DNA from: Prauserella_A sp040635515
Lineage (GTDB): Bacteria; Actinomycetota; Actinomycetes; Mycobacteriales; Pseudonocardiaceae
Assembly: GCA_040635515.1 (NCBI GenBank)
Contig: JBEYHY010000003.1
Location: 372,001 to 436,000, forward strand
DNA length: 64,000 nt
Reading direction: 5' to 3'
Shown: piece by piece, positions 50,161-59,142 of the stretch
Layout of the letters: every line of letters begins with the position of its first letter
How positions within the stretch are numbered: the first letter of the stretch is position 1
Translations under genes and position numbers: made by a program
The notes under the pieces: model-generated
What the model saw: the letters and a program-made list of their open reading frames with translations, nothing else
Told to the model about the DNA's origin: nothing
Database searches by the model: none

Positions 50161-52716
50161 GTGGACGATGTGGATGACCGTGACGACGACCCGGCCTCGG
50201 CGCGGGACGACACCGCGCCGCGCAGGGGAGAACTGCGCATCTACCTCGGCGCGGCACCGGGGGTCGGCAAGACGTACGCGATGCTCGGCGAAGCACATCG
50301 CAGGCTCGACCGGGGGACCGACGTCGTGCTGGGGTACGTCGAAACCCACGGAAGGGACAAGACCGCGGCCCTGCTGGCCGGGCTTGAGGTGATGCCGCGA
50401 AGGCGGCTATCGCACAGGGACCGCGAGTTCACGGAAATGGACGTCGACGCGGTGCTGTCGCGCAAACCCGAGGTCGCCGTCGTCGACGAACTCGCGCACA
50501 CCAACGTTCCCGGTTCCCGCAACGAGAAGCGCTGGCAGGACGTCGAGGAGCTGCTCGAAGCGGGCATCACCGTGCTGACCACCGTCAACGTGCAGCACCT
50601 CGACAGCCTCAACGACGTCGTCGAGCGCATCACCGGTGTGCGGCAGCGGGAAACCGTGCCGGACGAAGTCGTGCGCAGGGCCGAGCAGGTCGAGCTGGTG
50701 GACATCACGCCGGAGGCACTGCGAAGGCGGCTCGCGCACGGCAACGTGTACCCGGCCGAGCGCATCGACGCCGCGCTCGGCAACTACTTCCGGCTCGGCA
50801 ACCTCACCGCGCTGCGCGAACTCGCCCTGCTCTGGGTCGCCGATCAGGTGGACGTCGCGCTCCAGCGGTACCGGGCCGAGAAGGACATCACCGACACCTG
50901 GGAGACCAGGGAAAGAGTGGTGGTGGCCATCACGGGTGGCGCGGAAAGCGAAACGCTGATCAGGAGGGCGAGGCGCATCGCGACGCGAGCGGGAGCCGAA
51001 CTGCTCGTCCTGCACGTGCTGCGCGGGGACGGCCTCGCCGGGCTCGGGCCCGTCGCCGCGGGCAGGTACCGCAAGGTCGCCGACGATGTCGGCGCCACGT
51101 TCCACACCGTCGTCGGCGACGACGTACCCACCGCGCTGCTCGACTTCGCGAGGGGGGTCAACGCGACCCAGCTCGTGCTCGGCACCTCGCGGCGCTCACG
51201 CGTCGCGCGGCTGTTCGACGAGGGCATCGGCGCGACCGTCGTGCAGCGCTCGGGGCCCATCGACGTGCACATGGTGACTCACGCCGAGGCGGGCGGAAGG
51301 CTGCGGGCCCGGCTGGCGCACAGCCCGCTCAGCACGTCGAGGGTGCGCAGCGGCTGGGCGCTCGCGGTGGTGCTGCCATTGCTGGCCACCGGAATCGGGC
51401 TGGTGCTGCGTGAATGGTTCGACTTCTCCACCGAGGTACTCGTCTACTTCCTGACGACCGTGATCGTGGCGCTGGTCGGCGGGCTCGGGCCCGCGCTGCT
51501 CACCGCGTTTCTCGCGGCCGGACTGCTGAACTTCTTCTTCACGGCGCCGCTGTACTCGCTTGCGGTGTCCTCGCCGCGCGTACTCGTGACCCTCGTGGTG
51601 ATGCTGGTGGTCGCCGTGCTCGTGGCGCTGGTGGTCGGCTCGGCGGCGAATCGGGCGAGCCTCGCGGCCAGAGCCCGCACCGAGGCTTCGCTGCTCGCCT
51701 CCTACGCGCGCACCGTGCTCGCCAACCCCGAGCCGCTCGACCGGCTGCTGGAGAAGGTGAGGGAGAACTTCGGCCAGGTGTCGGTGGGGCTCATGGAACG
51801 GCACGGCGGGCAGTGGCGCAGGGTCGCGCAGGCCGGTGCCGAGCGCTGCGCCGATCCGGACGAGGCCGACGTCGACATCCCGGTCACCGCCGAGGTGCAC
51901 CTGACCCTGCGCGGCAGGTCGTTGCCCGCTGCGGACAGGGGACTGCTCGAAGCGGCGGCGGGCCAGGCACTGCTCGCGTTGCGGCAGCAGCGCATGGCCG
52001 CCGCTGCCGCCGCGGCCGAACGCAAGGCGCACACCACCGAACTGCGCACCGCGCTGCTCTCCGCCGTCGGGCACGATCTGCGCACCCCGCTGACCTCGAT
52101 CAAGGCGTCCATCAGCAGTCTGCGTGCACCCGATCTCGCGTTGTCGGATGAGGACACGAGCGAGCTGCTGGAAACCATCGAGCTCTCCACCGACCGGCTC
52201 GCCGGTCTCGTCGACAACCTGCTCGACTCGTCGAGGCTCGCGACCGGCGCGGTGCGCCCGCACATTCAGCCCGTCGGCTACGACGAAATCGTCGCCCGCG
52301 CTCTGTCCAACCTGGACGGTTCGGCAGCGGTGATCGTCGACGTGCCGGAGGAACTGCCGTGGGTGTCGGCCGATCCCGGACTGCTGGAGCGGGTGGTCGC
52401 CAACGTCATCGACAACGCGTTGCGGCACGGCGCGCGCGGAGGCGCGGTCGCGGTCAGGGCGAGCACCTACGCCAGCCATGTCGAACTGCGGATCGTCGAC
52501 AACGGACCCGGCCTGCCGAAGGGCAAGGCCGATTCGGCATTCGTGCCGTTCCAGCGGCTGGGCGACCGCGAGGCCACGCCGGGCATCGGGCTCGGGCTGT
52601 CGGTGGCGCGCGGATTCACCGAGGCGATGGGTGGCACGATCCGCGCCGAGGACACCCCTGGCGGCGGGCTCACCGTCGTCATCTCCCTTCCTGCCGAGAG
52701 CGGAGCGAATTCATGA
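50161..52716 (+). CDS. kdpD: Sensor histidine kinase KdpD
   Basis: The 851-residue kinase has the N-terminal KdpD domain with Walker A-like YLGAAPGVGKTYAMLGEAHR and VVDELAHTNVPGSRNEKRWQ, and a universal stress protein domain (about residues 255-370). Four membrane helices (DUF4118, about 400-500) follow, then a GAF-like region and the histidine kinase core. The phospho-accepting His lies in SAVGHDLRTPLTSIKAS at about residue 638, and DNGPGLPKG belongs to the ATP domain. It senses potassium limitation and phosphorylates KdpE. Its stop overlaps the kdpE start. Confidence 0.97.
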   Translation: MDDVDDRDDDPASARDDTAPRRGELRIYLGAAPGVGKTYAMLGEAHRRLDRGTDVVLGYVETHGRDKTAALLAGLEVMPRRRLSHRDREFTEMDVDAVLSRKPEVAVVDELAHTNVPGSRNEKRWQDVEELLEAGITVLTTVNVQHLDSLNDVVERITGVRQRETVPDEVVRRAEQVELVDITPEALRRRLAHGNVYPAERIDAALGNYFRLGNLTALRELALLWVADQVDVALQRYRAEKDITDTWETRERVVVAITGGAESETLIRRARRIATRAGAELLVLHVLRGDGLAGLGPVAAGRYRKVADDVGATFHTVVGDDVPTALLDFARGVNATQLVLGTSRRSRVARLFDEGIGATVVQRSGPIDVHMVTHAEAGGRLRARLAHSPLSTSRVRSGWALAVVLPLLATGIGLVLREWFDFSTEVLVYFLTTVIVALVGGLGPALLTAFLAAGLLNFFFTAPLYSLAVSSPRVLVTLVVMLVVAVLVALVVGSAANRASLAARARTEASLLASYARTVLANPEPLDRLLEKVRENFGQVSVGLMERHGGQWRRVAQAGAERCADPDEADVDIPVTAEVHLTLRGRSLPAADRGLLEAAAGQALLALRQQRMAAAAAAAERKAHTTELRTALLSAVGHDLRTPLTSIKASISSLRAPDLALSDEDTSELLETIELSTDRLAGLVDNLLDSSRLATGAVRPHIQPVGYDEIVARALSNLDGSAAVIVDVPEELPWVSADPGLLERVVANVIDNALRHGARGGAVAVRASTYASHVELRIVDNGPGLPKGKADSAFVPFQRLGDREATPGIGLGLSVARGFTEAMGGTIRAEDTPGGGLTVVISLPAESGANS

Positions 52717-53405
52717 CGGCGGAATCCAGCACGGTGCTCGTGGTCGACGACGACCCGCAGATCGCGAGGGCGCTGAGGATCAACCTCTCGGCCCGCGGCT
52801 ACCGGGTGGTGACCGCGCACGACGGGACGGCAGCGCTCAAGGCGGTCGCCGAGACCAAGCCCGATGTCGTCGTGCTCGACCTCGGCCTGCCCGACATGGA
52901 CGGCACGGACGTGATCAACGGCCTCAGGGGCTGGACCCAGGTGCCCATCATCGTGCTGTCCGCGCGCGACGACTCGACCGACAAGGTGCACGCGCTGGAC
53001 GCGGGGGCGGACGACTACGTCACCAAACCGTTCGGCATGGACGAACTGCTGGCGAGGCTCAGGGCCGCGGTGCGAAGGTCGGGGGTGTCCACATCGGAGT
53101 CTGATGCGGTGGTGGAGACGCCGTCGCTGCTCATCGACCTCGCGGCGAAGAAGGCCAAGCGCGACGGCGGGGAAGTACACCTCACCAAGACCGAATGGCG
53201 GCTGCTGGAACTGCTCGTGCGCAACAGGGGACGGCTCGTGACACAGAAACAGTTGCTGCACGAGGTGTGGGGACCCAACTACGACACCGAATCCCACTAC
53301 CTGCGCGTGTATGTCGCGCAGCTGCGGCGCAAGCTCGAAGCCGAGCCGTCCCGGCCACGGCACCTGCTCACCGAACCGGGAATGGGCTACCGGTTCGAAC
53401 CGTGA
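52713..53405 (+). CDS. kdpE: Response regulator KdpE
   Basis: The 230-residue OmpR-type regulator has a receiver domain with VVDDDPQIARAL and the phospho-accepting Asp in VVVLDLGLPDMDG (about residue 56). Its winged helix includes LTKTEWRLLELLVRNRGRLV and SHYLRVYVAQLRRKLE. It should activate kdpFABC. It overlaps kdpD by ATGA. Confidence 0.97.
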   Translation: MTAESSTVLVVDDDPQIARALRINLSARGYRVVTAHDGTAALKAVAETKPDVVVLDLGLPDMDGTDVINGLRGWTQVPIIVLSARDDSTDKVHALDAGADDYVTKPFGMDELLARLRAAVRRSGVSTSESDAVVETPSLLIDLAAKKAKRDGGEVHLTKTEWRLLELLVRNRGRLVTQKQLLHEVWGPNYDTESHYLRVYVAQLRRKLEAEPSRPRHLLTEPGMGYRFEP

Positions 53406-53414
53406 GGGCTCAGG

Positions 53415-54050
53415 TCAGGACGGGTCGACGCTGCTGGTTCCACTCGCACCGCTGGTGTCGCTCGGGCTGGTGTCGCTCGAAGGCGGGTCGGTCGGGTCCG
53501 GGGGATCGGTGTCCGTCGGCGGGTCGGTGGGCTCGCTCGGGTCCGTCGGATCCGTGGTGGGCGGCGGTGTGGTGGTGCTGGTGGGCGGCAGTTCGGAGCT
53601 GCTGCTTCCGGTCGGCCCCGGGGTGTGGGAGTCCGATCGCGATTGGGACGACGACGAAGAGGACGAGGACCGCGAGGGGGTCACCACGGTGGTCGTGGAG
53701 TGCCCGTCGGGCCCGACCCGGACGACGGTGGTCGGGGACGTGGTCGACGGCGGCAGGGTGCCGGTCACCGCGACTCCGTCGATCATGACCGTGGTCTCGC
53801 CCGGAATGGCCTCGCCCGGCACGAGCTGCCTTCCGCCTTGGTCGTAGCTGTCGTTGGCGGTGGTGCGGGCTTCCGCGTCGCTGGTTCCGCTGCCGCCGGT
53901 GATCTGGGCGACGGCGCCGAAGGCGGTGGCGAGCACCAGCCCGCTCGCGGCGAGCGCCAGATAGCCCGTGCGCTGCAACTTCCCGCTCCCGGTCGATTCA
54001 CGGGGTGGTGCGACCTCGGCGCGTTCTCCTGACCCTGGTTCGTGGGCCAT
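53415..54050 (-). CDS. Membrane-anchored Ser/Thr/Pro-rich exported protein
   Basis: The 211-residue product has a short cytoplasmic start, one membrane segment (about residues 29-50, GYLALAASGLVLATAFGAVA), a short conserved-looking part with QLVPGEAIPGETTVMIDGVA, and a long low-complexity tail of Ser, Thr, Pro and Asp ending PS. It looks like a wall-spanning stalk protein with unknown function. AAGGAG lies 6 nt before the ATG. It converges with kdpE over 9 nt and is divergent from acyP. Confidence 0.78.
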   Translation of the reverse strand: MAHEPGSGERAEVAPPRESTGSGKLQRTGYLALAASGLVLATAFGAVAQITGGSGTSDAEARTTANDSYDQGGRQLVPGEAIPGETTVMIDGVAVTGTLPPSTTSPTTVVRVGPDGHSTTTVVTPSRSSSSSSSSQSRSDSHTPGPTGSSSSELPPTSTTTPPPTTDPTDPSEPTDPPTDTDPPDPTDPPSSDTSPSDTSGASGTSSVDPS

Positions 54051-54189
54051 GCGTGGCTCCTTCGGCGTTGCGGAAGTGTGCCCGACTGGCGGACCCGCGG
54101 CACAGTACCACCGTCGGGTGATCACGGCGAATGTCCCCGCGAGGCCGGGTAACTGATCGCAACCGCCGGTCGTGGGGCACCATGAGCGC

Positions 54190-54477
54190 GTGGCAGACGG
54201 AACGGAAGTGACCCGACTCACAGCTTGGGTGCACGGCATGGTCCAGGGAGTGGGTTTCCGCTGGTGGACGCGGAGCAGGGCGCTGGAACTCGGGCTGACC
54301 GGCAGTGCGACCAATCTCGCCGACGGCAGGGTGCAGGTCGTCGCGGAAGGCCCGCGAACCAACTGTGAGCGGCTCCTGACGGTTCTCAGGTCCGGCGGCT
54401 CACCCGGTCGAGTGGATCATGTCGCTGAGCGTTGGTCCGAGCCCAAGGGTGGCCTGACCGGCTTCGTCGAACGCTGA
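54190..54477 (+). CDS. acyP: Acylphosphatase
   Basis: The 95-residue enzyme hydrolyses acyl phosphates. The signature HGMVQGVGFRWWTRSRALEL contains the catalytic Arg, and TGSATNLADGRVQVVAEGP the catalytic Asn. It precedes smc as in M. tuberculosis. The GTG at 54190 is the likely start, with a GTG at 54208 as alternative. Confidence 0.93.
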   Translation: MADGTEVTRLTAWVHGMVQGVGFRWWTRSRALELGLTGSATNLADGRVQVVAEGPRTNCERLLTVLRSGGSPGRVDHVAERWSEPKGGLTGFVER

Positions 54478-54801
54478 CCGGAGTGAGGACTCCTCCGGCT
54501 CCGTGTCTCTCCCGTTCGCCGTGGAACGAGCGGAAGCAAGGGAGCTTCACTGCCGTATTTCGATAGCAAAGCTCCCTTGCTTCACATAGGAGTGGCACGT
54601 GGTGCTGGTGGTGCCGGTGTTGCTGGTGTGGGTGACGCGGCTGGGCTGCCGTGAAGGACGTGGCCACCGTGGCGGCCGGGACGTCACCGGCGACCGGGAT
54701 TCCTGGCGCGCCAGACCCCTGCGTCCCACGGGCCCCGAGGTGCCCCGGGTAGCATCGGCCGACTGGGAAATAGGGAGTCGTAGGGGAAAGGTCAACTCCG
54801 C
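54478..54801. other. Intergenic region acyP-smc
   Basis: This 324-nt space holds a 15-bp hairpin (54533-54583) and the smc leader with the ribosome site GTAGGGGAAAGG (about 54780-54791). No further gene, RNA or repeat was recognised. Confidence 0.7.
54533..54583 (+). terminator. 15-bp stem-loop after acyP
   Basis: GAAGCAAGGGAGCTT (54533-54547) pairs exactly with AAGCTCCCTTGCTTC (54569-54583) over a 21-nt loop. It shares the core GCAAGGGAGCT and a loop ending in AAAGCT with the hairpin after ddl. Confidence 0.7.
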
Positions 54802-57800
54802 GTGCACCTGAAAAGCTTGACGCTCAAAGGCTTCAAGTCCTTCGCGTCGGCGACGACCCTGCGATTCGAGCCGGGCATCACGTGTGTCGTCGGCCCGAAC
54901 GGCTCCGGCAAGTCGAACGTGCTCGACGCGTTGCGCTGGGTGATGGGCACCCAGGGGGCCAAGGATCTGCGCGGCGGCAAGATGGAGGACGTCATCTTCG
55001 CCGGCACCGCGGGCAGGGCTCCGCTCGGCAGGGCCGAGGTCACCCTGACCATCGACAACGCGGACGGCGCGCTGCCCATCGACTACACCGAGGTCTCGAT
55101 CACCCGCCGCATGTTCCGCGACGGCGCCAGCGAATACGAGATCAACGGCAGCTCGTGCAGGCTGCTCGACATCCAGGAACTGCTGTCCGACTCGGGTATC
55201 GGCCGCGAGATGCACGTCATCGTCGGTCAGGGACAGCTCGCCGAGATCCTCCAGTCGAAGCCGGAGGAGCGGCGCGCGTTCATCGAGGAAGCGGCCGGTG
55301 TTCTCAAACACCGCAAGCGCAAGGAAAAAGCGGTCCGCAAGCTCACCGCGATGCAGGCCAACCTCGACCGTCTCAACGACCTCACCGCCGAATTGCGGCG
55401 GCAGCTCAAGCCGCTCGGCAGGCAGGCGGAAATCGCGCGTAAGGCGCAGGTCGTGCAGTCCGAGCTCAGGGACGCGCGACTCCGGTTGCTCGGCGACGAG
55501 CTGGTCACCCAGCGGGCCGACATCGCCAAGGAAGAAGCCGACGAGAACGCGGCCCGCGCCCGCCGCGCCGAGGTCGAGCAGGCGCTGGAATTCGTCACCT
55601 CGGAGGAAGCCGAGCTGGAGAGCTCGCTCGCCGAGGACGCGCCGCTGCTGACCGCGGCGCAGGACACCTGGTACAAGCTGTCCGCGCTGGCCGAGCGGCT
55701 CCGCGGCACGGTGCGGCTGGCCGTCGAACGGCAGCGGCACCTTTCCTCGGAAGTCGAGACCGGAGGCACCGGCAGGGACCCCGAGGAACTGCTCGCCGAG
55801 GCCGAAAGCGCCGCCGAACGCGAGGAAGAACTCGCGGAGGCGGTCACCGAGGCCCGCGCCCTCCTTTCGGACACCATCGAGCGCCGCGAACATCTCGAAC
55901 AGGCCGTGCAGGCGGCCGAACGCGCCCACCTCGCCGCCGTCAGGGCGATCGCCGACCGCAGGGAGGGCATCGCCAAACTGACCGGCCAGGTCGAAGCACT
56001 CCGCAGCAAGAACGGCGCGACCGCCGACGAGATCGACCGGCTCAGCACCGGCATCGAAGAGGCGACCGCTCGCGCGGAAACCGCGGCGGAGGAACTCGAA
56101 CAGGCACGAGCCGAAGGCGGAGTGGAGGAATCCGACGACGCCGGGCTTCGCGAACGCCACGACCGCGCCGTCGAGGCCAACAACGCCGCGAAGGCGAGGG
56201 TCGAGGAACTCAGCAAAGCCGAACGGGCGGCGGAGCGCGACATCGCCTCGGAGAAGGCACGCGTCGACGCGCTGTCCATGGGACTCAAGCGCAAAGACGG
56301 CGCGGGCGCGCTGCTCGGCGCCACCGACGACCTGCCGGGACTGCTCGGCTCCGTCGCCGCGCTGCTCACCGTCGACGCGGGATACGAGGTCGCGCTCGCC
56401 GCCGCGCTCGGCCCTGTCGCCGACGCCGTCGCGGTCGCCGCCGGATCCGACGCGCTCGCCGCGCTGCGTTACTTGAAGGACAACGAGTCGGGCAGGGCAG
56501 GTCTCCTGCTCGGCGGCTTGTCCTCCACTGTGGACACCGCTGGCTGGCCTTCGCTGCCGCACGGTGCCAGGTGGGCTCGTGAGGTCGTCAACTCGCCAGA
56601 GTCGCTGCGGCCGGCCGTCGAGAAGGCGCTCGACAAGGTCGCCGTCGTCGCCGACCTCGACGCCGCTCGTGACCTCGTCGCCGCACACCCGGGCGTCACC
56701 GCCGTCACCAATGAGGGCGACGTGTTCGGCGGGCATTGGGCGGCGGGCGGATCGGCGCGCGACGAAAGCGTCATCGAGGTTCAGGCGGCCGTCGACGAGG
56801 CGCAGGACCGGCTCGCCGCCGCCGAGCGCAGCCTGCAGCGCACCACAGCCGAACTCGAAGGCGCCCGTGCCGCGCAGCAGGACCGCAGGACCGAGGTCGG
56901 CGAAGCAAAGGAAGCGCTCAACGAAGCCAAAGTACGCAAGGCCAGGTCCTCCGAACGTCTCTCCAGCCTTGAGCACGCGGCGCGCTCGGCAGGCTCCGAG
57001 GTCGAACGGCTGCGCGGGCAGCGCGCGAAAGTCGAGCAGAGCAGGGACGACGTCCTCGCCAAGCTGGCCGAGCTCGAAGAACGGCTTGCCTCGGTGTCGG
57101 ATCAGCCGGTCGACGACGACCCCGACACCACCGAACGCGACGAGGCCGCGGAGACCCTGTCGGCCGTCCGGCAGGAAGAGGTCGACGCGCGGCTCGCCCT
57201 GCGCACCGCCGAGGAGCGGGCGCGCGGAATCGCGGGCAAGGCCGAGGCGCTGCGCCGCGCGGCGGAGGCCGAGCGGCAGGCACGGGAGCGGGCCGAAAAG
57301 GCGCGGGTAGCCAGGGCGAGGGGCGCGGAGATCGCCGCAGCCGTCGTCAACGGTGGCGAACTGGCACTTGATCGCATCGAGAACTCGCTCCAGCGGGCGG
57401 CGAGCGAACGTGACGCCGCGCAGGCACGCCGCGAACGCCGCGAAACCGCGCTGACCCAGATTCGCGGCAGGGTCCGCGAACTCACCGGGGAACTGGAAAA
57501 GCTCACCGACGCCGTCCACCGCGACGAGGTGCAGCGCGCCGAGCAGCGGCTCCGGCTGGAACAGCTCGAAGCCAAGATCACCGAGGAGTTCGGTATCGGC
57601 CTCGACGACCTGATCGCCGAGTACGGCCCCGAGGTGCCCGTTCCCCCCGGTCAGGGCGAACTCGCCGAATACGAGGCCGCCAAGGAACGCGGCGAGACCG
57701 TCATGGCTCCGCAGCCCATCCCCTACGACAGGGCGACCCAGACCCGCAGGGCCAAGCGAGCGGAGAAGGACCTCTCGCTGCTCGGCAAGGTCAACCCGCT

Positions 57801-58590
57801 CGCGCTGGAGGAGTTCGCGGCGCTGGAGGAACGCTACAAGTTCCTGTCGACGCAACTCGAAGACCTCAAGGCGACCAGGAAAGACCTGCTCACCGTCATC
57901 AAAGAGGTCGACGACAAGATCCTTGAGGTGTTCGAGAGCGCCTACCACGACGTGGCGCGCGAATTCGAGATCGTGTTCTCGGTGCTGTTTCCCGGCGGCG
58001 AGGGCAAGATGATCCTGACCGAGCCGGGTGACATGCTCGCCACCGGCGTCGACGTCGAGGCCCGGCCACCCGGCAAGAAGGTCAAGCGGCTCTCGCTGCT
58101 GTCGGGTGGGGAGAAGTCGCTGGTGGCCGTGGCCATGCTGGTCGCCATTTTCCGTGCGAGGCCCTCGCCGTTCTACGTGATGGACGAGGTCGAGGCCGCG
58201 CTCGACGACACCAACATGCGCAGGCTCATCGGCCTGATGGAACAGCTTCGGGCCAGCTCGCAGCTCATCATCATCACGCACCAGAAGCCGACGATGGAGA
58301 TCGCCGACGCGCTGTATGGCGTGAGCATGCAGGGTGACGGGATCACGAAGGTCATCTCGCAGCGGTTGCGGACGGAGGCCGAAGCGGAGCGGTTGCGGAC
58401 ACCGGAGCTGCCGGAGCTGCCCGAGGCGCCGGAGCCAGCCGACGCGCCGGAGCCGCCCCAGGTGCCCGAAGCGGCCGAGGCACCGGAGCCGCCCCAGGTG
58501 CCGGACGTGCCCGAGGCGCCGGAGTCAGCCGAGGCGCCGGAAGCGGCCGAGGTGCCCGAGGCGCCGGAGCCCGACGCGCCGGGCGAGTAA
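54802..58590 (+). CDS. smc: Chromosome segregation protein SMC with Pro/Glu-rich C-terminal tail
   Basis: The 1262-residue SMC ATPase has an N-terminal head with Walker A GPNGSGKSNVLDAL, long coiled coils, a hinge (about residues 500-640, with DDLPGLLGSVAALLTVDAGY), and a C-terminal head with the signature LSGGEKSLVAVAML and Walker B FYVMDEVEAALDD. It organises chromosomes together with ScpA and ScpB. After the normal end near residue 1195 there is an extra tail of about 65 residues dominated by Pro, Glu and Ala. The start is a GTG; ftsY is the usual next gene but lies 4.8 kb away. Confidence 0.97.
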   Translation: MHLKSLTLKGFKSFASATTLRFEPGITCVVGPNGSGKSNVLDALRWVMGTQGAKDLRGGKMEDVIFAGTAGRAPLGRAEVTLTIDNADGALPIDYTEVSITRRMFRDGASEYEINGSSCRLLDIQELLSDSGIGREMHVIVGQGQLAEILQSKPEERRAFIEEAAGVLKHRKRKEKAVRKLTAMQANLDRLNDLTAELRRQLKPLGRQAEIARKAQVVQSELRDARLRLLGDELVTQRADIAKEEADENAARARRAEVEQALEFVTSEEAELESSLAEDAPLLTAAQDTWYKLSALAERLRGTVRLAVERQRHLSSEVETGGTGRDPEELLAEAESAAEREEELAEAVTEARALLSDTIERREHLEQAVQAAERAHLAAVRAIADRREGIAKLTGQVEALRSKNGATADEIDRLSTGIEEATARAETAAEELEQARAEGGVEESDDAGLRERHDRAVEANNAAKARVEELSKAERAAERDIASEKARVDALSMGLKRKDGAGALLGATDDLPGLLGSVAALLTVDAGYEVALAAALGPVADAVAVAAGSDALAALRYLKDNESGRAGLLLGGLSSTVDTAGWPSLPHGARWAREVVNSPESLRPAVEKALDKVAVVADLDAARDLVAAHPGVTAVTNEGDVFGGHWAAGGSARDESVIEVQAAVDEAQDRLAAAERSLQRTTAELEGARAAQQDRRTEVGEAKEALNEAKVRKARSSERLSSLEHAARSAGSEVERLRGQRAKVEQSRDDVLAKLAELEERLASVSDQPVDDDPDTTERDEAAETLSAVRQEEVDARLALRTAEERARGIAGKAEALRRAAEAERQARERAEKARVARARGAEIAAAVVNGGELALDRIENSLQRAASERDAAQARRERRETALTQIRGRVRELTGELEKLTDAVHRDEVQRAEQRLRLEQLEAKITEEFGIGLDDLIAEYGPEVPVPPGQGELAEYEAAKERGETVMAPQPIPYDRATQTRRAKRAEKDLSLLGKVNPLALEEFAALEERYKFLSTQLEDLKATRKDLLTVIKEVDDKILEVFESAYHDVAREFEIVFSVLFPGGEGKMILTEPGDMLATGVDVEARPPGKKVKRLSLLSGGEKSLVAVAMLVAIFRARPSPFYVMDEVEAALDDTNMRRLIGLMEQLRASSQLIIITHQKPTMEIADALYGVSMQGDGITKVISQRLRTEAEAERLRTPELPELPEAPEPADAPEPPQVPEAAEAPEPPQVPDVPEAPESAEAPEAAEVPEAPEPDAPGE

Positions 58591-58593
58591 TCG

Positions 58594-59005
58594 CGCGAGT
58601 CCCCCGCTCAGGCCGCCGAGTTCTGCGTTCAGGACGGCGAGATCCGCGTTCGGGACGGCGAGATCCTCACTCGGGTCGCCGAGTTCCGCGCAGGGCACCT
58701 GATCGCCTGCCCAACCTCGTGTGTCCGTCCACATGGACCGCGAGCGCCGTGTTCGCCGCCCGCCGACGCTACGTCCTCTGCCGAGTGAAATCGCGGTTGC
58801 GTGGCTCATCGGTCCCCGGCCTGGTCACCAATCTTGCGCGACTGGGCGCGGGTCTCACCTGCGAATGCGGATCTCGGCTTCCCGGCCGCAGATCTCGGGC
58901 GGCTGGGCGCGGATCTCACGTGCGCGAACGCGGATCTCGGCGACCCGAACGCAGAACTCGGCATCCTGGGTGCGGATCTCGGCGACCTGAGCGGGGGACT
59001 CGCGC
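58594..59005. repeat. Inverted-repeat element of facing 21-nt repeat arrays, copy 2
   Basis: The 550-nt space after smc is mostly this element. The left array has cores starting at 58597, 58618, 58639, 58660 and 58681, exactly 21 nt apart. The right array, in the opposite orientation, has cores ending at 58875, 58896, 58917, 58938, 58959, 58980 and 59001, again 21 nt apart, with one looser unit ending at 58856. The edges CGCGAGTCCCCC (58594) and GGGGGACTCGCG (58994) are exact complements. Read rightwards, the right array stays open into the frame of the next gene and would encode LGADLxx-type heptads; I consider this non-coding. See the copy at 13794-14318. Confidence 0.85.
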
Positions 59006-59142
59006 GGCGTCGGCGTCGGCGTCGGCGCGCCGCGCGGGGGCGCGGCGGCCCGGGCCCCGGCTCCGTGGGAGCCCGGGCCCCGGGGGCTCGAATTGCGGCA
59101 ACCCGGTGCCCATCCGGGGCCGCTTCTGCCAAGATGCCCGCT

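Noticed and set aside
54547..58281. Open frame of about 1240 codons on the minus strand opposite smc
   Set aside because: It mirrors the codon bias of smc, lacks any domain, and has no ribosome site.
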